Positions 10,188 through 19,966 of a stretch of 64,000 nucleotides of DNA are shown here, in pieces. Numbering within the stretch: the first letter of the stretch is position 1; each line of letters starts with the position of its first letter. A model generated the notes under the pieces. The model worked only from the letters and a program-made list of their open reading frames with translations. It ran no database searches and had not been told where the DNA came from. The translations under genes and the position numbers were made by a program. This DNA is from Symbiodinium natans (Eukaryota > Sar > Dinophyceae > Suessiales > Symbiodiniaceae): contig CAJNDS010002082.1 in assembly GCA_905221605.1 (NCBI GenBank), forward strand, positions 88,501 to 152,500. Reading direction: 5' to 3'.

Positions 10188-10320
10188 GGGATGTTGCCCC
10201 TTATACAGTCCTTCATAGCGATTATAGTGCCCCTATTCTACTCCCTAAACCCTAAACCCTAAACCCTAAACCCTAAACCCTAAGCCCTAAACCCTAAACC
10301 CTAAACCCTAAACATCCCAA
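10188..10320. mobile_element. T1 element with CCCTAAA array inside
   Basis: A normal left end (GGGATGTTGCCCCTTATACA) runs to CCTATTCTACTCC, then about ten CCCTAAA units, then only the last bases of the right end (ACATCCCAA). Confidence 0.7.
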
Positions 10321-10634
10321 CTGTGCGGTTTGGAGTTGCGCATCGAGTTTTGCGGGCGTCCGTAGGGTAGCAGAGCTTTTGGCAAGCGAATAGGTTCTCG
10401 AACTATGGCTGCCAAATGCCTATTCTAAACCCCAAACCCTAAAACTCAAAAAGCCCAAGGCAAAACAAAAGGCCCACACCCTAAACCCTAAAACCCTAAA
10501 ACTGAAAACCCCCCCTCCCCCACCCTAAAATCTAAACCCCTAAAACCCAAAAACTCAGAACGCCCCAAAATCCTAAATCTAGAGACCCCAAGCCCTAAAC
10601 ACGCCGGCGGGTGTGGCGGGGGCGCCCCGCGCAG

Positions 10635-10685
10635 GATCCGAGGCAAGCTCCATTTCGCGGCCGAAGGGAGTCGCCTGGAGGAAGG
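10635..10685 (+). CDS. Probable exon, unknown protein
   Basis: Acceptor CCCCGCGCAG at 10634; IRGKLHFAAEGSRLEE; ends GAAGG|GTTTAG at the array. Phase 2 to 2. Matches 9584-9689 before it and 11276-11403 after it. The other two frames are also open, so moderate support. Confidence 0.5.
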
Positions 10686-10756
10686 GTTTAGGGTTTAGGG
10701 TTTAGGGTTTAGGGTTTAGGGTTTAGGGTTCAGGGTTTAGGGTTTAGGGTTTAGGA
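10686..10756 (+). repeat. TTTAGGG array at splice donor
   Basis: About ten units starting at the donor of 10635-10685. Confidence 0.95.
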
Positions 10757-10849
10757 ACGGTTTAGGGTCCAGGGCCTAAACCCTAAAGCCTAAACCCTAA
10801 ACCCAGATGCCATAAAGGGTAGGGTTGAGAGGTTGAAGCTGCGACGCGG

Positions 10850-11060
10850 TTAAGGGATTAGGGACTTGATTCTGGGGTTTTCTTTGTCAAGGGACTAAAG
10901 GAGGGACCCTTGTAAGGGACCTTAGGGGTTCTTCAGGGGTTATTTACGGGCTACAGTGCCTAGGTATATAGGAGCTATATAAGGCATATATAGGGGTTAT
11001 ATGGAGGAAGAAGATTAAGGGTCCCTTCTAGGGGTCCCTCCTGATACCCCTTAACTTTGG
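10850..11060. mobile_element. T4-family element
   Basis: CAAGGGACTAAAGGAGGGAC, then ACCTTAGGGGTTCTTCAGGG, GGTATATAGGAGCTATATAA and TTCTAGGGGTCCCTCC at right. Ends are inverted. Non-coding. Confidence 0.65.
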
Positions 11061-11275
11061 GCTCCGGGAAGAAAGTGACGGAGGTTTAAAGGGTCTTTGG
11101 CTTTGCGCATGTAGTATAGGGGTCGGAATAATTACTTCTAGTATTCCCTCATGGTCTCTTCATAGTTATACTACAATGGTCTAGGGTTTAGGGTTTAGGG
11201 ATTAGTGTTTAGGGTCATTCTACAATTACCCCCCGGCGCCACCTTGGGAGTGAGGATTTAGGGTTTAGGGCTTAG

Positions 11276-11403
11276 GGTTTCGGATCTCGGACATGTTTTG
11301 GGTCCTGCGCGGCTCGCCACCAAGGCTGCCGACACGATCTCCAAAGTCATCGATGCGCCTTTGCAGCATCCATCTGTGCAGATTGTCATCAAGGGATGCC
11401 TGG
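11276..11403 (+). CDS. Probable exon, cytosolic segment
   Basis: Forty-two codons: VSDLGHVLGPARLATKAADT, then ISKVIDAPLQHPSVQIVIKG and CL. Acceptor GGGCTTAG at 11275 lies at the edge of a TTTAGGG tract; donor CTGG|GTCTGG. Phase 2 to 1. The alternative frame is Arg/Ser/Pro rich and less credible. Probably N-terminal to the channel exons; product unknown. Confidence 0.6.
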
Positions 11404-11419
11404 GTCTGGCGTTGATTTT

Positions 11420-11640
11420 ACATTTTTGTTATAGAGCCCAATGAGGATTAAACATGATAATTTTGAATATAACCCCAACAAGGACCCAGATTCAGGCACC
11501 CTTAATCTTATTCCCTTACATAACCTTATGTAGCACCTTTATACCTAAGTAGCCCCTAAAAAAACCCCAAATAACCCCTGAGGTCCCTTATAAGGGTCCC
11601 TCCTTTAGTCCCTTGAACAATGTTCAATCAAGGGATGAAG
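11420..11640. mobile_element. T4-family element
   Basis: CTTATGTAGCACCTTTATAC, TAAGTAGCCCCTAAA, then GGTCCCTTATAAGGGTCCCT and CCTTTAGTCCCTTGA, the T4 right end. Confidence 0.6.
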
Positions 11641-12338
11641 ACTCGTACCCCTAAGGTTGTACCCCTAAAGGTTCCCCTTAATCCAAATATGGCCCCTGTA
11701 TTCCCTTCGAGATCCCTAGACAGGGACCCCAAAACCTAAGGGTACACCTTGTGAAGTGGCATTTCTAGGATAGTAGAATCCCAGAATGCCGTACCAATCA
11801 TACTATAGTGGTGGTACCAACAAACCTATATTTCCATAATTCGAATAACCTGAGCCTCTCCCTGCGCAAACCCATCCTGGCAGAGAGCTGTTGATCACCC
11901 TGCGTACCAGGGCTCTTGACCTTCGCTCCCTGCCAGTAAGCTCCGAACTCAAAAGGGGGGTTTAGGTTCAGGGTGGTACTCGTAGGGTTTAAGGTCACCC
12001 CAGCCCTAAACCCCACCCGAATAAAGGATGATGGGTTGCAGGAGCTCACTCTAAGGGCGAGCATGAGATCTACACCCTGAACCCTAAGCCCTGAGCCCTG
12101 AACCCTAAACGGTTCCTTGGTTATTCCTACGAACCCTGGGGGGCCCAGTTTCTGAGCAGTCTATCCCAAGCCTGCACTTTTCCCTCCGAGGGATTGGGTT
12201 GGGCTTTAAGGTTTGGGGTGTCTAGGGTTTGGGGTTTGGGTGGCTCGGGTCTGGCTAGTCCTCAAGCCCAGTTGCAAGAGGGTTTTGTTTGGGGTTTCGG
12301 GCTACGGTTTTAGGGTTTGGGGGCTTCGGGTCTTTGAG

Positions 12339-12392
12339 GAGCACCTTCAGAAGACCCGCTCGAACCCGGTGACGAACAGGGTGCAGGCGCTC
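12339..12392 (+). CDS. Probable exon, unknown protein
   Basis: EHLQKTRSNPVTNRVQAL after acceptor GGTCTTTGAG, donor CTC|GTCAGG (phase 0 to 0). The frame stays open upstream to TTTAG at 12313 and downstream to the array. Confidence 0.5.
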
Positions 12393-12409
12393 GTCAGGAC
12401 GGATCCCCC

Positions 12410-12545
12410 CAAAACCCTAAACCCCAAACCCCAAACCCTAAACCCCAAACCCGAAACCGTCTCCCTAACCCTAAACCCTAAACCCTAAACCCTAAACCCT
12501 AAACCCTAAACCCTAAACCCTAAACCCTAAACCCTAAACCCTAAA
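12410..12545 (-). repeat. CCCTAAA array
   Basis: CCCCAAA variants first, then about ten perfect units. Confidence 0.9.
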
Positions 12546-13145
12546 TTCCCACCCGGCCTGCTTAGGCCGTACCCACCCTTTTCTAGGGTGCCTGGACCCA
12601 GAAGATACCCGGCAGTGATGAACACCTTTACTGGATGGACAATGGGTGGAGCCATTGGAGAATGGTCGAATAGAGAGCCCCCCGGGCTCGCCTCGCCCAT
12701 GGCCAGCTGTCGCTGGGCCACCCAGCCACAGGAGCACTCAGATACTCCCCTGAAAAACCCTCGGCTCAAAGCCCTAGAACGTCGCCGCCCGGGAGGCCCC
12801 CTAGGAACCTTCCCGGGACCCTCTGGTCGTTGGCCCGAAAATCCTGAAATCTGGGGTCTGCCAGGGGGGTACCCCCCCAGAGCCCAAAAAAGGGTTTTTT
12901 GCCTGTGCCTCCGGCCACCGCCCCTGTGGCCGCCCCCTGGCCCCCCCCTGGCCCCCCCCCAGGGCCCCCCCCCTGGCCCCCCCTGGCCCCGCCGTCCCCC
13001 CTCCTGGCTCCCCCTGACCCCCCCTCTCAGCCCGGCCACCCTGGCCCTTCTCTGGGCTGGCCGGCGCCCCCCTCCCTGGCCCCTGGCCGCTCTGGCCCTC
13101 CCTGGCCCCACCCCCTCCCGCCCCCCCCCCACAAATGTTGAGATT
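12546..13145. other. GC-rich stretch with C-rich minisatellite
   Basis: Open frames on both strands (the longest about 186 codons on +) reflect GC content. 12930-13130 is a CCCCCCTGGCC-type tandem repeat. Not called as a gene. Confidence 0.5.
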
Positions 13146-13337
13146 TGAATCGTTTTATTTGGTGGGAATTGAGGGCGACAGCCCTAAACCCTAAAAGGTA
13201 GTGGTTTGGGTGGTGGCCTGTGAAAGCTCACAGCGGGTGGGGAGAAAGAACCCAGCACCAATGAAATTGTTGGATTACATTGAAAACAGATGCCTTCGCG
13301 TGACATGCCGCCCCCCCCACACCCCCTGGGTGTGTAG

Positions 13338-13375
13338 GGGCGCCATTTACACATGGTACTTACTGCCGCTGCGCG
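13338..13375 (+). CDS. Possible exon with GC donor
   Basis: Acceptor GGTGTGTAG, reads GAIYTWYLLPLR, donor CGCG|GCGAGA. Phase 2 to 1. Hydrophobic. Followed at once by a CCCTAAA array. Confidence 0.35.
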
Positions 13376-13381
13376 GCGAGA

Positions 13382-13522
13382 CGCCCTAAACCCTAAACCC
13401 TAAACCCTAAACCCTAAACCCTAAACCCTAAACCCCGAACCCTAAACCCTAAACCCCCAACGCCCTTAACCCCTAAACCCCTAAACCCCTACCTAACCCC
13501 TAAACCCCTAAACCCCGAAACC
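13382..13522 (-). repeat. CCCTAAA array
   Basis: Perfect units, then CCCCTAAA and CCCCTAA variants. Confidence 0.9.
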
Positions 13523-13594
13523 GAGCCAGGACGACAGCCTTCGAGATGGCCTGCGCCATGGCCGCTCGCACCCACAACTAAGAAGTATAGCGTA

Positions 13595-13682
13595 GGGTTC
13601 AGGGTTTAGGGTTTAGGGTTTGGGGTTTAGGGTTTAGGGTTTGGGGTTTAGGGTTTAGGATTTGGGGTTTAGGGTTTAGGGC
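13595..13682 (+). repeat. TTTAGGG / TTTGGGG array
   Basis: Alternating TTTAGGG and TTTGGGG units. Confidence 0.9.
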
Positions 13683-14256
13683 CTGAATAATTTCCTACAA
13701 ATATGATGAATGTAGGGGCCTGAAGAATTAGAGTAGGGTTGTGGGGGTTAGTATAGCATAGGGTTCAGGGTTTAGGGTTGAGGGTTTAGGGCGCAGGGTG
13801 TAGGGTTAGAGGCCTTCAGATTCAGAACTGGGTTGATTGTAGGGTTATTGTAGTATAATCATACAGGGGCCATAAGGGAAATTATTGGTAATTATTGCGA
13901 CCCCTATAGTACACCTAATCTTTTGTCGTAGCATCATATGTGTCGTATTCGTAGTATAAGATCATAGCAGTACCTTACTAGAGTCAGCGTTGATCTTATT
14001 GTAGTATTTTGTATGTGTAGATCATGAGATAAGAGAATTATAGTATCCTAGTGATATGGCGTAAGAGTGTTATAGTGTTAGAGTATTGTACTACATAGTA
14101 TTATAGTATTTTCGTATTATCGTAGTAGAGTATTATAGTATGATACTATTACTGGTACTAGAACTGTGTATGAGAATGACTAGTGTTAGTAGTATTATTA
14201 ATGAGTCTTTTTGATGTTATTCGTTCTTGGTATTCGGAGTTGTGCTTAGTCTTTAG
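13683..14256. other. AT-rich TAGTATT-type sequence
   Basis: Imperfect repeats of TAGTATTATAGTAT between 13830 and 14200. Intron-like, no gene seen. Confidence 0.6.
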
Positions 14257-14325
14257 TCTTGGATCCCCGGATCAGACCTCCACCCCGAAGCCCGAGCTGG
14301 GCAAGCGTTTCTCTGAAGTCCTCGG
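14257..14325 (+). CDS. Channel gene exon upstream of S1
   Basis: Acceptor TAGTCTTTAG at 14256. LGSPDQTSTPKPELGKRFSE, VL, donor CTCGG|GTCCTT (phase 2), which fits the S1 exon. The frame stays open through SFMRATCGNASS, so a later donor (GG|GAATGC) is possible. Cytosolic N-terminal side. Confidence 0.55.
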
Positions 14326-14665
14326 GTCCTTCATGCGGGCAACCTGTGGGAATGCATCTTCTTGGAATCCTCAGCTCCTAAAACCCTAAACCCTAAACCC
14401 TAAACCCTAAGTTCTGGGTTTAGGGTTTAGCGTTCAGGGAGCTCCTAAGCTCCAAAGCCCCAAATGCGGCCTTGCTTGCTTCGAAGTCATGAGAGGTTAC
14501 CACGGCCTTCCCCCCCGGCGTGGGCCCACGCGTTTCCAAGATTGGGAAGTGTGTGTGTGTGTGCCCCAAAGTTGATTGGAGTCAAGCAGCCCAAGGTGTT
14601 AAGCAGCCCGAGGTGTTAAAGGCAGCCCGAGGTTGAAGTTCGATTGTTTCTGCCAATCTGTTCAG

Positions 14666-14774
14666 TACCAAAAGCGAGGTGGTGGTTGCCAACGCCGTCA
14701 TCATTGGCATTCGTGCCGCTGCTCGGCTTGGTGGGCGAAATGCCAAGGAATCCCCAAGACCCCAAATCTATACC
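14666..14774 (+). CDS. Voltage-gated cation channel, S1 exon
   Basis: Acceptor CAATCTGTTCAG at 14665, donor ACC|GTAGTA, phase 2 to 0. Core TKSEVVVANAVIIGIRAAAR is a membrane helix of the S1 type of the ion transport family (voltage-gated Na/Ca channels, where an NAV/I-IGI motif is usual); a polar tail LGGRNAKESPRPQIYT follows. The minus strand is also open here (about 131 codons) but lacks any family feature. Assignment rests on order with the S2-S5 exons downstream. Confidence 0.65.
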
Positions 14775-15200
14775 GTAGTAGCTGAGTAGGCAACTTCTAA
14801 CCTTTTGGGGTATATATAGCCCTACCATAGTTGAAAGGTTAACCTTCTTTGGCCCGACTAGGATACCTTGCACTCCAAACCCCAGTCGGCGCGCTCCACA
14901 GCTCAGGCAGCAGAAGCCGTGGCCTAACGACCGGTGTTGCCTAAACCATTCTTTACAAAGAGGGGTCGGGGCTGAGCAGCAGCTTACCCCGTAGCGTGCC
15001 GACTGTTTCATTTAATGGCCGTGTGCGTGCTACCCATGTCTAGGACGAGTGCGGCACAGGACTTGCGGCGTAGAGACGCTTGTGAAATCCCAAGCCCTAT
15101 CACCCAAGCTTAGCCGGAGGCTCTCATGCTCAAGGCTCTCATGCTCGCGCGATTTACTTCCCGTTGCTCTTCCATGCGATCAGCACCAGCGTGATCCAAG

Positions 15201-15286
15201 GACCTCCCTGATATGGCCGACGCGACAGCCTACGACGTCGTCGAGCTCGTCATGGCTCTGATGCGCCCCGACCCGCACCATCCCAA
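15201..15286 (+). CDS. Voltage-gated cation channel, S1-S2 linker exon
   Basis: Acceptor CGTGATCCAAG at 15200, phase 0 as required by S1. DLPDMADATAYDVVELVMAL then MRPDPHHPK. Donor probably CCCAA|GCCAAG (GC type) or AGG|GAGTCC (GA type); both give phase 2 needed by S2. No GT donor gives that phase. Confidence 0.5.
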
Positions 15287-15723
15287 GCCAAGAGGGAGTC
15301 CGCCCTAAACTCGAAAACCCTAAGTTCAAGGGGGAACGCTGCAGAGAAAACCTCTAAAAGAGGAATTTTCGAGGTGCCTCGCTCGCCATAGATTCGGCTT
15401 CTCATGTGGTGGGTTCCCTACATGTGGGTCTCTTTTGGGGTACCTCTTTCATCTTCCCTGATGCTGATGACAAAAATGGAGTGCTACTGGCCATTTTCCA
15501 GCGGGGTTGTGATTCGGCCCCACGTTCCGCTTCGGAAGTCAATGTGGGGAGGGACAAGAGTGGTAGATCCCCCCCCCACTATCGGTCCCTGGCCGGCATT
15601 TCACGATTTTCGAACCTAGTCTGCATCCCAACCTTCACAGCTTCTGCGCCAAAACCCAAACCCTGAACCCTGAGCCCTGAACCCTGAGCCCTGAACCCTC
15701 TCTTTCTTATATATATTTAAACC

Positions 15724-16205
15724 TTCGGCCGATTTCGGCCACGGCCGAAAAGCCACGAACACTGGTCCCCCCAGTGTTCGGCCGATTTCGGCCACGGCCG
15801 AAAAGCCACGAACACTGGTCCCCCCAGTGTTCGGCCGATTTCGGCCACGGCCGAAAAGCCACGAACACTGGTCCCCCCAGTGTTCGGCCGATTTCGGCCT
15901 GGCCGAAAAGCCACGAACACTGGTCCCCCCCAGTGTTCGGCCGATTTCGGCCACGGCCGAAAAGCCACGAACACTGGTCCCCCCAGTGTTCGGCCGATTT
16001 CGGCCTGGCCGAAAAGCCACGAACACTGGTCCCCCAGTGTTCGGCCGATTTCGGCCACGGCCGAAAAGCCACGAACACTGGTCCCCCCAGTGTTCGGCCG
16101 ATTTCGGCCTGGCCGAAAAGCCACGAACACTGGTCCCCCCAGTGTTCGGCCGATTTCGGCCTGGCCGAAAAGCCACAAACACTGGTCCCCCCAGTGTTCG
16201 GTCGG
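15724..16205. repeat. 53-bp hairpin minisatellite
   Basis: About nine tandem copies. Each unit carries two palindromes: TTTCGGCC-AC/T-GGCCGAAA and CGAACACTGG / CCAGTGTTCG around a C run. Unit changes are mostly CACG versus CTGG in the first stem and C-run length. Open in several frames on both strands only because the unit lacks stops. Confidence 0.95.
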
Positions 16206-16460
16206 CCCCTCCCCTCCCTCCCCCCCCCCTCCCCTCCCCCCCCTCTCTCCCCCCCTCTCACCCCCTATCCTCACCCCGTCCCCTCCCCTAATCTGACCCT
16301 ATTTATTGTTCGTCGGTGGAAGGTTCAGTGGAAAACGTGTCCGAGTTGGGTAGGTACTCTGGGGAAGATGACAACCGTTTATTTTCTTAATGTTATGGGA
16401 TTCTTTGGGCGGGTGGGTTTTTTTTCTGAGCCTGGAATGAATGCTAGAACAGTGACCCTC
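16206..16460. other. C/T-rich tract then conserved non-coding motif
   Basis: 16206-16290 is pyrimidine-rich. 16375-16425 contains TTCTTAATGTTATGGGATTC followed by GGGCGGGTGGGT, also found near 36085 and, more loosely, 39105. Confidence 0.6.
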
Positions 16461-16462
16461 TA

Positions 16463-16590
16463 GACCCTAAACCCTAAACCCTAAACCCTAAACCCTAAAC
16501 CCTGAACCCCAAACCCTAAACCCCAAACCCTAAACCCTGAACCCCAAACCCTCAACCCTCAACCCTAAACCCTAAACCCCTAGACCCTTC
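16463..16590 (-). repeat. CCCTAAA array
   Basis: CCCTAAA, CCCCAAA and CCCTGAA units mixed. Confidence 0.9.
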
Positions 16591-16615
16591 AACCCCTGGA
16601 CCCTTCAGCCCACAG

Positions 16616-16665
16616 GTTCCTTCTCGAGTTGGTGCTCCGTGTGGCGGCTGCAGGACAGACGGGCC
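16616..16665 (+). CDS. Voltage-gated cation channel, S2 exon
   Basis: Acceptor TTCAGCCCACAG at 16615; FLLELVLRVAAAGQTG; donor GGCC|GTTTGG (phase 2 to 1). The FxxELxLR signature is typical of S2, whose Glu/Asp helps form the gating-charge transfer centre. The leftover C plus GC of the next exon gives Arg, then LFNLLDALLIF, matching the usual S2-S3 spacing. Confidence 0.7.
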
Positions 16666-16892
16666 GTTTGGGGTTCAAAAGGGTTTAGGGTTTAGGGTTT
16701 AGGGTTCAGGGTTTAGGGTGTAGGGATTTAGGAGTTAGGCGGGTTAAGGGGGCTTGGGGGGGGGGGGGTTTAGGGGCTTTGCTTCGGCATTTTTTTGTTT
16801 TGTTAAAGATTCTCTCATGTTGCCAGTGGCTCTTGCCGCATGTTGCCGCTTTGTTTTCGATTAACATCAAAAATGAAGCGTAAGTTCTTGTT

Positions 16893-16975
16893 AAAGGTAT
16901 ATATATATATATACATGTGTATATATATATATATATATATGTATATATCTCTGTGTGTGTGTGTGTGATAGTTGA
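16893..16975. repeat. TA/TG microsatellite
   Basis: TATATA tracts followed by TGTGTG, inside the S2-S3 intron. Confidence 0.95.
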
Positions 16976-17170
16976 CCGCGTTCAAGCGCCTGGTCAGGAA
17001 AGCAGAGGACCTCAGTAGGGCTCCTGTTTGCTGATCTGTCTTCCTTCAAGCTGTTTTGGTGTTTCGCAGGCAGAGACTACAGGGGGCAGAAGAACCAACA
17101 GTATTCCCCCTATGGTCCCTAGAAAGTTATACTATACTCGCCCCCCAAAACCCTATTCTATTTCATCAAG

Positions 17171-17310
17171 GCGCCGATGGTACGCAAGAAGATGCAAAAG
17201 AAGGCCCTGTTGCTAAACCGCCCTTTCTTAGTGGCGAATCTCGTCCTGCAGTCATAGGCACTGTCGATTGGGAACAAGAACGGGCAGCAGTCGAGTCCCT
17301 TGTGAAAAAA
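17171..17310 (+). CDS. Coding-like segment nested in S2-S3 intron
   Basis: Open, hydrophilic: ADGTQEDAKEGPVAKPPFLS, GESRPAVIGTVDWEQERAAV, ESLVKK, with acceptor ATTTCATCAAG and donor GTAGCT (phase 1 to 0). Including it would break the S2-S3 phase. Its last 27 bases recur almost exactly at 23045-23071. It may be an alternative exon, a captured gene fragment or chance. Confidence 0.35.
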
Positions 17311-17332
17311 GTAGCTCTCAACCCTAAATCTT

Positions 17333-17490
17333 CCCTAAACCCTAAACCCTAAGCCCTAAACCCGAAACCCGAAACCCTAAACCCTAAACCCTCCAACCGA
17401 AGCCTTGCCGGCCTTGTGCGAGTGTGAGAGTCGAAACCCTAAACCCTAAACCCTAAACCCTAAATCCTAAATCCTAAACCCTAAACCGAA
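17333..17490 (-). repeat. Two CCCTAAA arrays around a duplicated 40-mer
   Basis: Arrays at 17333-17392 and 17437-17490 flank CTTGCCGGCCTTGTGCGAGT, nearly identical to 30061-30095. Confidence 0.85.
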
Positions 17491-17899
17491 ATCTTCCTGC
17501 CTCCAGGAGCAAGCTACTTCACAGCGAAGGGAGGTGAGGGGGGGCGGGGTCATGCCCCAGGGCGTACCTCTACGTTTTTTGAGGCTTAGGGTTCAGGGTT
17601 TAGGGTTTAGGGTTTAGGGTTCAGGGTTCAGGGTTCAGGGTCCCTACCCTAAACCCTGCATGGGGGCAGTGATGGTGTTCCTGGCCGGGTGGCGAGCTAG
17701 GTGGGGGCAGAGCCTCAGAATCTAAAATTGTGAGCTTGCCAAGGCCCAACCGCCCAAGCGCTGAACCCTCAAATCCCATGGCGCCCAAACTTCAGGTTTA
17801 GTGTTTAGGGTTAAGGGTTAAGGGTTTAGGGTTTAGGGTTCCTTGGCATATTCTCCAGCAAGCTTGATCAGAGGCCACGCGTCGAACATAAGTATCATC

Positions 17900-17969
17900 A
17901 TGAAGGTTTCAAGGTAGGTTACCTTACTCAGAACCCTACGTAGAACTACCAATGAACCTTCAAGTAAAC
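17900..17969. mobile_element. T2-family element, partial
   Basis: CTACCAATGAACCTTCAAGT right end with the interior AGAACCCTACGTAGAA. Lies about 55 bases upstream of the S3 exon acceptor. Confidence 0.6.
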
Positions 17970-18024
17970 CTTTTACCGCCGCGTTCTACAGCGTCTGTCC
18001 CACATGCACGTCTTGCACGCGCAG

Positions 18025-18129
18025 GCCTCTTCAACCTCCTGGATGCGCTGCTCATCTTCATGATGTTCGCCGATGCTATCTGCGCTCTTGCCAACGTCTA
18101 CATGCTGGGTATTGATGACGGCGGGCCCG
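18025..18129 (+). CDS. Voltage-gated cation channel, S3 exon
   Basis: Acceptor GTCTTGCACGCGCAG at 18024. LFNLLDALLIFMMFADAICA then LANVYMLGIDDGGP; donor CCCG|GTGTGAGG (phase 1 to 1). W/F-N-xx-D after a basic residue is the classic S3 start, and the Asp is conserved in the family. An earlier donor (CTGG|GTATTG at 18108) keeps the same phase and would shorten the S3-S4 loop. Confidence 0.75.
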
Positions 18130-18608
18130 GTGTGAGGTTGAAAGCCACAAGGGGGCTGAGAAGGTAGGGTTAGGGGCCACAGTTGTGTGGTTTCAGTGCC
18201 TTGGTGTCAAGAGGATGGAGGCATAGAGGCAAGGGTTTCGAGCGGACGACAACGTAATGTCTGAGTCTCAGAACCCAAGCGCGCGAACGGGGGCTGATGG
18301 ATATTGGAGGCGCCGGTTGCCGGCACGACATGTGCGTGAGCGTTGGGGCCGCAAACTTCGCAGCTTCAAAAACACCTTGACCGAGCCTTCTGGCCTAAGC
18401 TCCAAATCCCAGTCTCTGAATGGCAGGGTTTAAAGTCTTTAAGCCCCTTTTGGGGTTTTCCGGGTTTTTAGTTTTTTTTTCTTTGGGTTTTTCAGGTTAT
18501 TTGAGGGTGTTTAGGGTTTCAGGATTAGGGGCTTCGGCTCCATAGGGTTTAGGGTCAACAGCCCAGCCGAAACAAGTCCGAAGCCAAAACATATCAAAAC
18601 TCCAAAGT

Positions 18609-18706
18609 TGGATGTTCCCCTTTGTGCTAACCGTCTTTAGTAGGGATTATAGTACCCCCTATTATCATCCGTAGTAAGAACTGTTCGTATAAGGGGGAAC
18701 ATCCCA
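18609..18706. mobile_element. T1-family TIR element in S3-S4 intron
   Basis: GGATGTTCCCCTTTGTGCTA at left and TATAAGGGGGAACATCCC at right, shortest T1 form (about 98 bp). Ends 21 bases before the S4 exon. Confidence 0.8.
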
Positions 18707-18727
18707 ACTCCAAAGCTTCATTCGCAG

Positions 18728-18788
18728 GCGGGCTGATGAAGCTCTACCGCGTCGCACGGCTTCTGCGAGTGGCGCGCATGGCGCGATT
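18728..18788 (+). CDS. Voltage-gated cation channel, S4 voltage sensor exon
   Basis: Acceptor CTTCATTCGCAG at 18727. GLMKLYRVARLLRVARMAR: five Arg at every third position separated by hydrophobic pairs, the diagnostic S4 gating-charge pattern. Donor CGATT|GTGTCT gives phase 2, which fits the S5 exon at 19967. Confidence 0.8.
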
Positions 18789-19089
18789 GTGTCTCGGGCG
18801 ACTGCAGACTGTTTAATGTAACAGCTTGACCTTTAATCCCACAAGATCTGAGACCCTGAATCCCTGAACTGAGCCCCTTGTCCCGAGTCCCCAGCTTACC
18901 TTGTCCCCACAGCCTACACTCTCAAGCCAGGGGTCCTCCACGCAGACCCGGAAACGTCTGCATAGGGTGGGCTCTTGAAGGAGGACCCCTTACGTAGCGT
19001 TATGAAGTAAGATGCCGAACCTCATGTAGAGCAACCTCTGCGGCCGGCTGCAGATTTAGAACCGGCTGTGCCCCTTGAGTTTTTTTTAG

Positions 19090-19138
19090 TAAAGCGAGTT
19101 CCATCTGCAAGGGCCTTGCTACGATCGTAGCTAAGAGG
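19090..19138 (+). CDS. Coding-like segment nested in S4-S5 intron
   Basis: Acceptor GTTTTTTTTAG, reads KASSICKGLATIVAKR, ends AGG|GTTTAG (phase 2 to 0). After removing the 34-nt array it continues ESLDITAVWVFLCG in frame. It resembles an S4-S5 linker, but S4 joins S5 in phase without it, so it may be alternative or spurious. Confidence 0.35.
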
Positions 19139-19172
19139 GTTTAGGGTTTAGGGTTTAGGGTTTAGGGTTTAG
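19139..19172 (+). repeat. 34-nt TTTAGGG array, possible array-only intron
   Basis: GTTTAG plus four GGTTTAG units, with one open frame across both flanks after removal. Confidence 0.5.
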
Positions 19173-19540
19173 GAGAGTCTGGACATCACAGCTGTATGGG
19201 TCTTCCTTTGCGGGTCTTTCTTCTCCACCCGGTCTTATACTGCTCAGCTTCCAAACGGTGTAATCATGCTCCACCCTAGGCGTACGCATCCCGATGTTGT
19301 TGACATGTCTGGCTGGACATGCAAAACACAGGGATTCGAACACACTAACCCTAAACTCTAAACTCTAAACCCTAAACCCTAAACCCTAAACCCCAAACCC
19401 TAAACGCTCAGGTTCCACATGGTACCAGAGCTGCACTTCACTCTGACGCTCATGACAACGCCTCCTGGACGGGACCACTTATGGAAACTCCAACCTTCAC
19501 CAAAACCTCGCACTTTTACATGCAGTTGTGCTGGGCATGA

Positions 19541-19637
19541 GGATGTTCCCCTTTATGCTATCAGCTCCTTAGTAGGGATGATAACAAGGGGGTACTACAA
19601 TCCCGATGAAGGTCTGTTAGTATGAGGGGGGCATCCC
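19541..19637. mobile_element. T1-family TIR element in S4-S5 intron
   Basis: GGATGTTCCCCTTTATGCTA / TATGAGGGGGGCATCCC. Confidence 0.8.
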
Positions 19638-19904
19638 AAACTTGGCAGGTTTTGTGTTTCATTCTTACCGGTTCAGGGTTTAGGGTTTAGGGTTTAGGGT
19701 TTAGGTTCTCCCAGCAGCGTGAGCCCACTGGCCAACATGCCACGTTTCAAGCCTCCAACTTCTCGTGTTGGACATTGCCCCCCCACATGATGTTCAAGAA
19801 CCCAAGGCTCTAAAAGGCTTCCGTCATCTTGAAGAGCTGACCAACTACCCCAAAACAAAGACTACCCAAAGTCGAGCTAGTCCGGTGGTACCCTTTGATC
19901 TTTT

Positions 19905-19966
19905 TTTCGTTCGGGGTTCCCTTATAAAGTAGCCAACCCCAAGAAAGGGTGCCCTTATTCTAACAG
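19905..19966 (+). mobile_element. T3-family element supplying an acceptor
   Basis: GGGGTTCCCTTATAAAGTAG and AAGAAAGGGTGCCCTTATTC, then TAACAG. The element's right end is the splice acceptor of the S5 exon. Confidence 0.6.

Noticed and set aside
12588-13148. Long + strand open frame (about 186 codons) and an overlapping minus frame of similar length
   Set aside because: Both arise from GC-rich DNA and a C-rich minisatellite. No motif or splice evidence favours either.
14616-15011. Minus-strand frame of 131 codons
   Set aside because: Overlaps the S1 exon, which has a membrane-helix signature, splice sites and phase agreement. The minus frame has none.
15616-16463. Several long open frames on both strands, up to 229 codons
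   Set aside because: They are read-through of the 53-bp minisatellite, whose unit has no stops in several frames.
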